Source: Clostridiales bacterium GWF2_38_85 (GTDB lineage: Bacteria > Bacillota > Clostridia > Oscillospirales > CAG-382). Taken from it: a stretch of 64,000 bases of DNA. The position numbers were made by a program, and so were the translations under genes. Within the stretch, counting starts at the first letter, position 1. Each line of letters starts with the position of its first letter. The notes below the pieces were generated by a model, which worked only from the letters and a program-made list of their open reading frames with translations, had not been told where the DNA came from and made no database searches. This document shows positions 59,944 to 64,000 of this stretch, piece by piece. The DNA lies in NCBI GenBank assembly GCA_001797275.1, contig MGOY01000032.1, forward strand, positions 1-64,000, given 5' to 3'.

Positions 59944-61224
59944 TTATTTAATTATTCCGATTAATTTTTCGTTTCTAAAACCGGTTATTTTAACATTTAC
60001 AGTTTGATATCTTAAATCTGTATCAGATTCAAATTCAGCTTCAAGATAATTCGTCGTATATCCGACATAAATATTTTTATTACTGCATTCGACTAAAATA
60101 GGCAGAGTTTTACCGATTTGTCTTTCAAGAATAGCATTGCGTATCTTATTTCCTTCGCAGATTAAATAATCATTTCTCAACTTTTTTTCATGAGGTGTAA
60201 TGAGTTCAATCATTTCAGCTGCAACAGTACCCGCTCGTTTTGAAAAAGGGAATGCATGAATATGAGAGATTGGGTAGTATATTAAGAATTCTATTGTTTC
60301 ATTCAGTTCGGACATGGTTTCAGTCGGAAAGGATGAAATAACATCAACAGATAATAATATATCCGGAATATGAGTAAGTGTTTTATCAAGATTTCCGGCT
60401 GCAACAGCTTTGGTGTAGGGGCGTTTCATAAGGTTCAAGATTCTATTGCAGGCTGACTGAAGTGAAATATGCAGGTGGGGCATAAACTTTTCGCATTGAA
60501 TTGCATCAAGAAAATTGTCATCAAAAATCCGTGGATCAAGCGAACCTAAACGTATTCTTTCAATACCGTTTATTTTATTAATAGCTCGTATAATATCAGG
60601 TAATTGATTGTGAGCGGAAACTTCGATTCCTGTTATTACGATTTCTTTGCAGCCGATATCAGCAATACGTTTTGCTTCTTCAATAATATCATCGAAAGCA
60701 CGTAATCTGATTTCACCGCGGAGCCTCGGTATTATACAATAAGAACACTTTCCGTTACAGCCGTCTTCAATTTTTAAATAACTTCGTATTTTGCTGTCAG
60801 GATAATATCCTATATTTAAATTATCGTACTCATGAATATTGCTATTTGATAAAGCTATGAGTTTATGTTTATTATCGAGTATATCCATTGCTTTACTAAC
60901 AAGAGATGATTTTATTTTTGCACTGCCAACATAATATACATTGGGTAATTTACCGACTTCTTCAGGTTTATATTCTGAAAAACAGCCGATAACCATAACA
61001 GACTGCGATGATTTTGAAGCACGGCGGATATATTGCGCACTTTTCCGTTCGCTTTCACCTGTGACAGCGCAGGTGTTAATAATAGAAATATCACAAGCTT
61101 CACCGAACTTCCTTATATCAAAACCTGCAGCAATAAATTCTTCTGTTATAGCTCGCGTTTCATATTGATTTACACGACATCCTAATGTGTAAAACGAAAT
61201 TGAATATCTATTTTTAATTATCAT
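59944..61224 (-). CDS. mtaB: tRNA t6A37 methylthiotransferase MtaB
   Basis: A 426-residue radical SAM enzyme. N-terminal UPF0004 domain with FYTLGCRVNQYET and INTCAVTGESERKS (cluster cysteines), radical SAM motif EDGCNGKCSYCIIPRLRG, C-terminal TRAM-like region. It converts t6A37 to ms2t6A in tRNAs reading ANN codons. Confidence 0.92.
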   Translation of the reverse strand: MIIKNRYSISFYTLGCRVNQYETRAITEEFIAAGFDIRKFGEACDISIINTCAVTGESERKSAQYIRRASKSSQSVMVIGCFSEYKPEEVGKLPNVYYVGSAKIKSSLVSKAMDILDNKHKLIALSNSNIHEYDNLNIGYYPDSKIRSYLKIEDGCNGKCSYCIIPRLRGEIRLRAFDDIIEEAKRIADIGCKEIVITGIEVSAHNQLPDIIRAINKINGIERIRLGSLDPRIFDDNFLDAIQCEKFMPHLHISLQSACNRILNLMKRPYTKAVAAGNLDKTLTHIPDILLSVDVISSFPTETMSELNETIEFLIYYPISHIHAFPFSKRAGTVAAEMIELITPHEKKLRNDYLICEGNKIRNAILERQIGKTLPILVECSNKNIYVGYTTNYLEAEFESDTDLRYQTVNVKITGFRNEKLIGIIK

Positions 61225-61275
61225 TATTATGGTGATCCTTGCTTTTAAGCTTATGTATTTTATATTATTTGTTGT

Positions 61276-61875
61276 TTATATTTTAAATTCTGTTTCTTGA
61301 ATTATTTCTTTGTATTTATTGTAATCAATCAGCAAATTTATGGCTTCCAATAAAGCGTTTGCAGTCATGTTTAAAGGTAAATCAAGTGCTTCGGACAATT
61401 TGTTTCTCAAATATGATGAATTAGCTTTACCACTGAGACCGTCTTCATAGAAATTTTTTTTATTGATTTTTATTTTGTCTGCTGTTGATTCACTGCCTGT
61501 TATATATTCATGCAATATTTTTTTAAGATATTCTGTGTCTATTCCTTCAACACCAAGCAAACCATCCTTGCCGGGGGCAGTTTTTCGTTTTTCTTTACCT
61601 TTTATTTGAGGTATATATATGTTTATAATGTTTCCGCTGATGTAAGACTTCAGTTTCGACCTGATAAAAAACCCGGCTTTATCACTGTCGGTCAAAATTA
61701 TAATTCCATTATCGTCAGATAACTTTTTTAGTAGTTTTTTCTTTTCATCATTATTAAAGACAGAAAACCCATCAGTAGTTATTATCGGTGAAGCGACAGA
61801 TGAGGATAACTTAATTTTGTCATATTTTCCTTCAACGATAATAGGATATTTAAGCATTAATTTTTCGTTATTCAT
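61276..61875 (-). CDS. RNase M5-like Toprim protein (DUF4093)
   Basis: A 199-residue protein. Toprim domain: YPIIVEGKYDKIKL (Glu), IIILTDSDKAG (DxD), then IPQIKGKEKRKTAPGKDGLLGVEG typical of ribonuclease M5-like proteins, and a C-terminal DUF4093 part. Family members mature 5S rRNA. Overlaps holA by 8 nt. Confidence 0.85.
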   Translation of the reverse strand: MNNEKLMLKYPIIVEGKYDKIKLSSSVASPIITTDGFSVFNNDEKKKLLKKLSDDNGIIILTDSDKAGFFIRSKLKSYISGNIINIYIPQIKGKEKRKTAPGKDGLLGVEGIDTEYLKKILHEYITGSESTADKIKINKKNFYEDGLSGKANSSYLRNKLSEALDLPLNMTANALLEAINLLIDYNKYKEIIQETEFKI

Positions 61876-62926
61876 ATGTACTGATCCTAATTATAAGCAT
61901 TTCAAGAATTGAATATGTTTCCTGCCCTGAAGATTTCATCTTTGAATCGGCCTCAAGGCATACACCAGAAGCAAACCTGAGAAAATCATTTGTTTGATTT
62001 TGCAAAAATGCAGTATATTTTTTTATTATCCATTCAGATATACCACTTTTATAAGCAATATTCTTCGTGCTGATATTGCAATCCATACCGGCTTTTATGA
62101 TTAACATATCAGATAGCAGCTTTGATATTGTACCGAGAATTATTGTCGGTTCAGTTTTATATAATTGCAAGTTTCCGAATATTTTAAGAGCCTTATTGTA
62201 ATCCTTTTCAATCATAGCACGGGTAAGATCGAATGCTTGGTAGGTTACATTCGGACAGCATACCAACTCAATGTCTTTTTTTGATACAGATTTATTTTCG
62301 CAATAATTGCATAGCTTGTCTATCTCACCCGAGAGAGTATATAAATCCGAACCGCAATATTCAATAAGATAATTTGCAATATTATTATCTATAAAGATAC
62401 CTTCGTTTTTAAAATGTCGAATTACCCAGGAGAGCAGCTTACTGGTTTCCGGTGTTTTGAATTCGACAATAATACCGTTTTTTTTAATAGCTGAAAATAA
62501 ATCAGATATGCCTTTATTCTTAGATTTACCAGATGTTTGTTTGTATTCTAACTCACCAATACGATATAACATAAGCAGAGTGCAATATTCAGGTATACTT
62601 GAAATGACTTCAGCATATTCAATAGCTTCTTTTTCAGATAGCTTTGGAATATCCAGTTTTTTTAACTCAATCAATTTATTTTCTGACATAAAAGGAAATG
62701 TATTAAATGTAGCGCTGAGTTCATTTACAGAATCATTTTTTGCATCAAGAATTATATGATTGAACTCAGGAAGAACTGCTGTCGTCAGCTTCTTGATTTG
62801 AGTGGAATAATAATCTTTTGTATATTCATCATCACCGCAAAAAAGAAAAGCACCGTTGATGTTATTCTCTTTTAATTTAATTTTTAGAACATCAATGCTC
62901 AAAGTGGTTTCCTCCTTTTCAGTCAA
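61868..62926 (-). CDS. holA: DNA polymerase III subunit delta
   Basis: A 352-residue HolA: AFLFCGDDEYTKDYYSTQIKKL, PFMSENKLIELK, CPNVTYQAFDLTRAMIEKDYNKALKI. Clamp-loader subunit that opens the beta ring. Overlaps comEC by 8 nt; this order (comEC-holA) is common in Firmicutes. Confidence 0.92.
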   Translation of the reverse strand: MTEKEETTLSIDVLKIKLKENNINGAFLFCGDDEYTKDYYSTQIKKLTTAVLPEFNHIILDAKNDSVNELSATFNTFPFMSENKLIELKKLDIPKLSEKEAIEYAEVISSIPEYCTLLMLYRIGELEYKQTSGKSKNKGISDLFSAIKKNGIIVEFKTPETSKLLSWVIRHFKNEGIFIDNNIANYLIEYCGSDLYTLSGEIDKLCNYCENKSVSKKDIELVCCPNVTYQAFDLTRAMIEKDYNKALKIFGNLQLYKTEPTIILGTISKLLSDMLIIKAGMDCNISTKNIAYKSGISEWIIKKYTAFLQNQTNDFLRFASGVCLEADSKMKSSGQETYSILEMLIIRISTYE

Positions 62927-64000
62927 TAAAACTAATGTGTCCGTTTTTGTCTATCATAATTGTGTATGCATTATCCGCGCTGATATAATTCGGCGTTCTG
63001 ACATTGATATTGCTTTTTTGATATGCTTTATTTAAACCATTTATAAAAGTAGTTGAATTGAAGGCACATATGTATGTAATATCATTTAAATCCGGGAGTA
63101 CAGGGAAATTAGGCTTTTCAAAAAATCTGTCTGAGAAGAGTAATGCATCGCAATATTGAAAAGACAGATATTCACTTGGTGATTCTCTTAACGGACCAAT
63201 AAACATAGCACTGTTTTTATTTAAATCAGCAAGAATGGCAAATCCCTTTGTTGAATCATCAGATGAGAATATTTTTACTTTATTCTTTCCTAATAAAAAT
63301 GATTCAGTATTACTATAAAATTCGATATTAAAATGATTACTCTCAGATATTTTATAAAGTTCCTCGATATATTTATTATCTTCTGCATCAGGGAAAGGTA
63401 GGTATACTGTTTTGACAATGTTTCGTGATGACATTAAGTTAATATTTCTGACCGTATCATCGGAATAATCGGTGAAGAAACATAATTCGAAATCTAAATA
63501 ACCATTATCGGATAATTCGTTATAGTCAATATAGTTACTTGAAAAGTCGAAGAAAATCAAATTACCGTTTGATGATATAATAAGATGATTCGAATAATAT
63601 GTATTAAATACAGTCAATTTACTAATCTTTGAATTATAATCATTATTTATTATAACACAAACAAAAAAAACGGCAAGAGCAACAGCAAGTGTGTATAAAG
63701 TATATCTTCGAATTTTAATATTTTTTGCAAGCAGAAAAGCAATTAAAACTGCTAATAACATAATAAGAGGTATAATTAAATTTTGAGTATTTGATATTGT
63801 AAATATACTTTTAGAATTTATATATGATGTAATTTTAAACATCAAGCTTAATCCTTTTCCTGCAATATATGCAAAAGGGACTCCCAATGGCGGAAAGATT
63901 AATCCTAAAACCGCACTGATAAATAAAAGAATTAATATAATACTTAAAATTGGGCTGAATATCAAATTAAAAATTGGTGAGATGGCCGGTATCTCATTAA
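62919..64000 (-). CDS. comEC: ComEC/Rec2 competence protein, C-terminal part (partial)
   Basis: The frame is open past the window edge (NEIPAISPIFNLIFSPIL...), so only the C-terminal 360 or so residues are seen: the end of the membrane-channel Competence domain (several hydrophobic helices to about 63640) and a degenerate metallo-beta-lactamase-like domain without clear HxHxDH. ComEC takes up DNA across the membrane. Identification rests on this layout and on the holA neighbour. Confidence 0.75.
   Translation of the reverse strand, partial: NEIPAISPIFNLIFSPILSIILILLFISAVLGLIFPPLGVPFAYIAGKGLSLMFKITSYINSKSIFTISNTQNLIIPLIMLLAVLIAFLLAKNIKIRRYTLYTLAVALAVFFVCVIINNDYNSKISKLTVFNTYYSNHLIISSNGNLIFFDFSSNYIDYNELSDNGYLDFELCFFTDYSDDTVRNINLMSSRNIVKTVYLPFPDAEDNKYIEELYKISESNHFNIEFYSNTESFLLGKNKVKIFSSDDSTKGFAILADLNKNSAMFIGPLRESPSEYLSFQYCDALLFSDRFFEKPNFPVLPDLNDITYICAFNSTTFINGLNKAYQKSNINVRTPNYISADNAYTIMIDKNGHISFID

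Overview
The window looks like a chromosome segment of a low-GC Gram-positive anaerobe (class Clostridia, probably the Ruminococcaceae/Oscillospiraceae side). Support comes from the AT-rich housekeeping block at the right (smpB, tmRNA, acyl-ACP thioesterase, mtaB, an RNase M5-like Toprim protein, holA, comEC), AGGAGG-type ribosome binding sites, and Clostridia-type mobile genes (DUF4489, MobP3, cysteine-rich VLP protein, TnpV). No strain is claimed.

Layout. 1-1.95 kb: AT-rich accessory DNA with an IS3 transposase remnant, a broken PBECR/DUF4258-like gene next to a DUF2283 gene, and a DUF4489 gene. 1.95-22.17 kb: a mobilizable element or composite of elements. It holds a DUF4143 ATPase, a decayed inner unit (MobP3 relaxase, accessory protein, frameshifted serine recombinase, tnpV tail), a restriction/defence-like cassette, an operon for an RdRP/YonO-like polymerase, and a mobilization/partition block (VLP protein, ParM, ParR-like, candidate oriT, MobC-like, relaxase, ParB, intact large serine recombinase). 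22.17-54.87 kb: an apparently complete siphovirus prophage with serine integrase, CI/Cro switch, early genes including an HUH Rep-like protein, HNH/terminase/portal/protease/capsid, tail genes with a -1 frameshift, a diversity-generating retroelement (DGR), holin and amidase. 54.87-64 kb: core genome, all on the minus strand, starting with the tmRNA gene.

Both elements appear to use the 3' end of the tmRNA gene ssrA as attachment site. A GGTGGAGGCGA core occurs at about 1950, at about 22167 and in the tmRNA 3' end at about 54867, so they sit in tandem. The recombinase genes of the two neighbours converge and overlap across the middle site.

Most notable content. (1) A minus-strand operon at 15.9-7.4 kb, with a near-consensus promoter, starts with a 1013-residue protein carrying the GADFDGD catalytic motif of double-psi beta-barrel RNA polymerases. 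A 277-residue partner follows, then an ECF-type sigma factor fused in frame to a type I restriction specificity (HsdS) half-subunit, then a ParB/DGQHR-like protein fused to a nucleoside deoxyribosyltransferase/TIR-like domain, then an EVE-like/Mrr endonuclease. (2) A DGR diversifies the C-terminus of the phage receptor-binding protein: 16 of 23 template adenines in the aligned stretch are substituted, with one other mismatch. Functions are read from motifs in the translated sequence; no database search was made.
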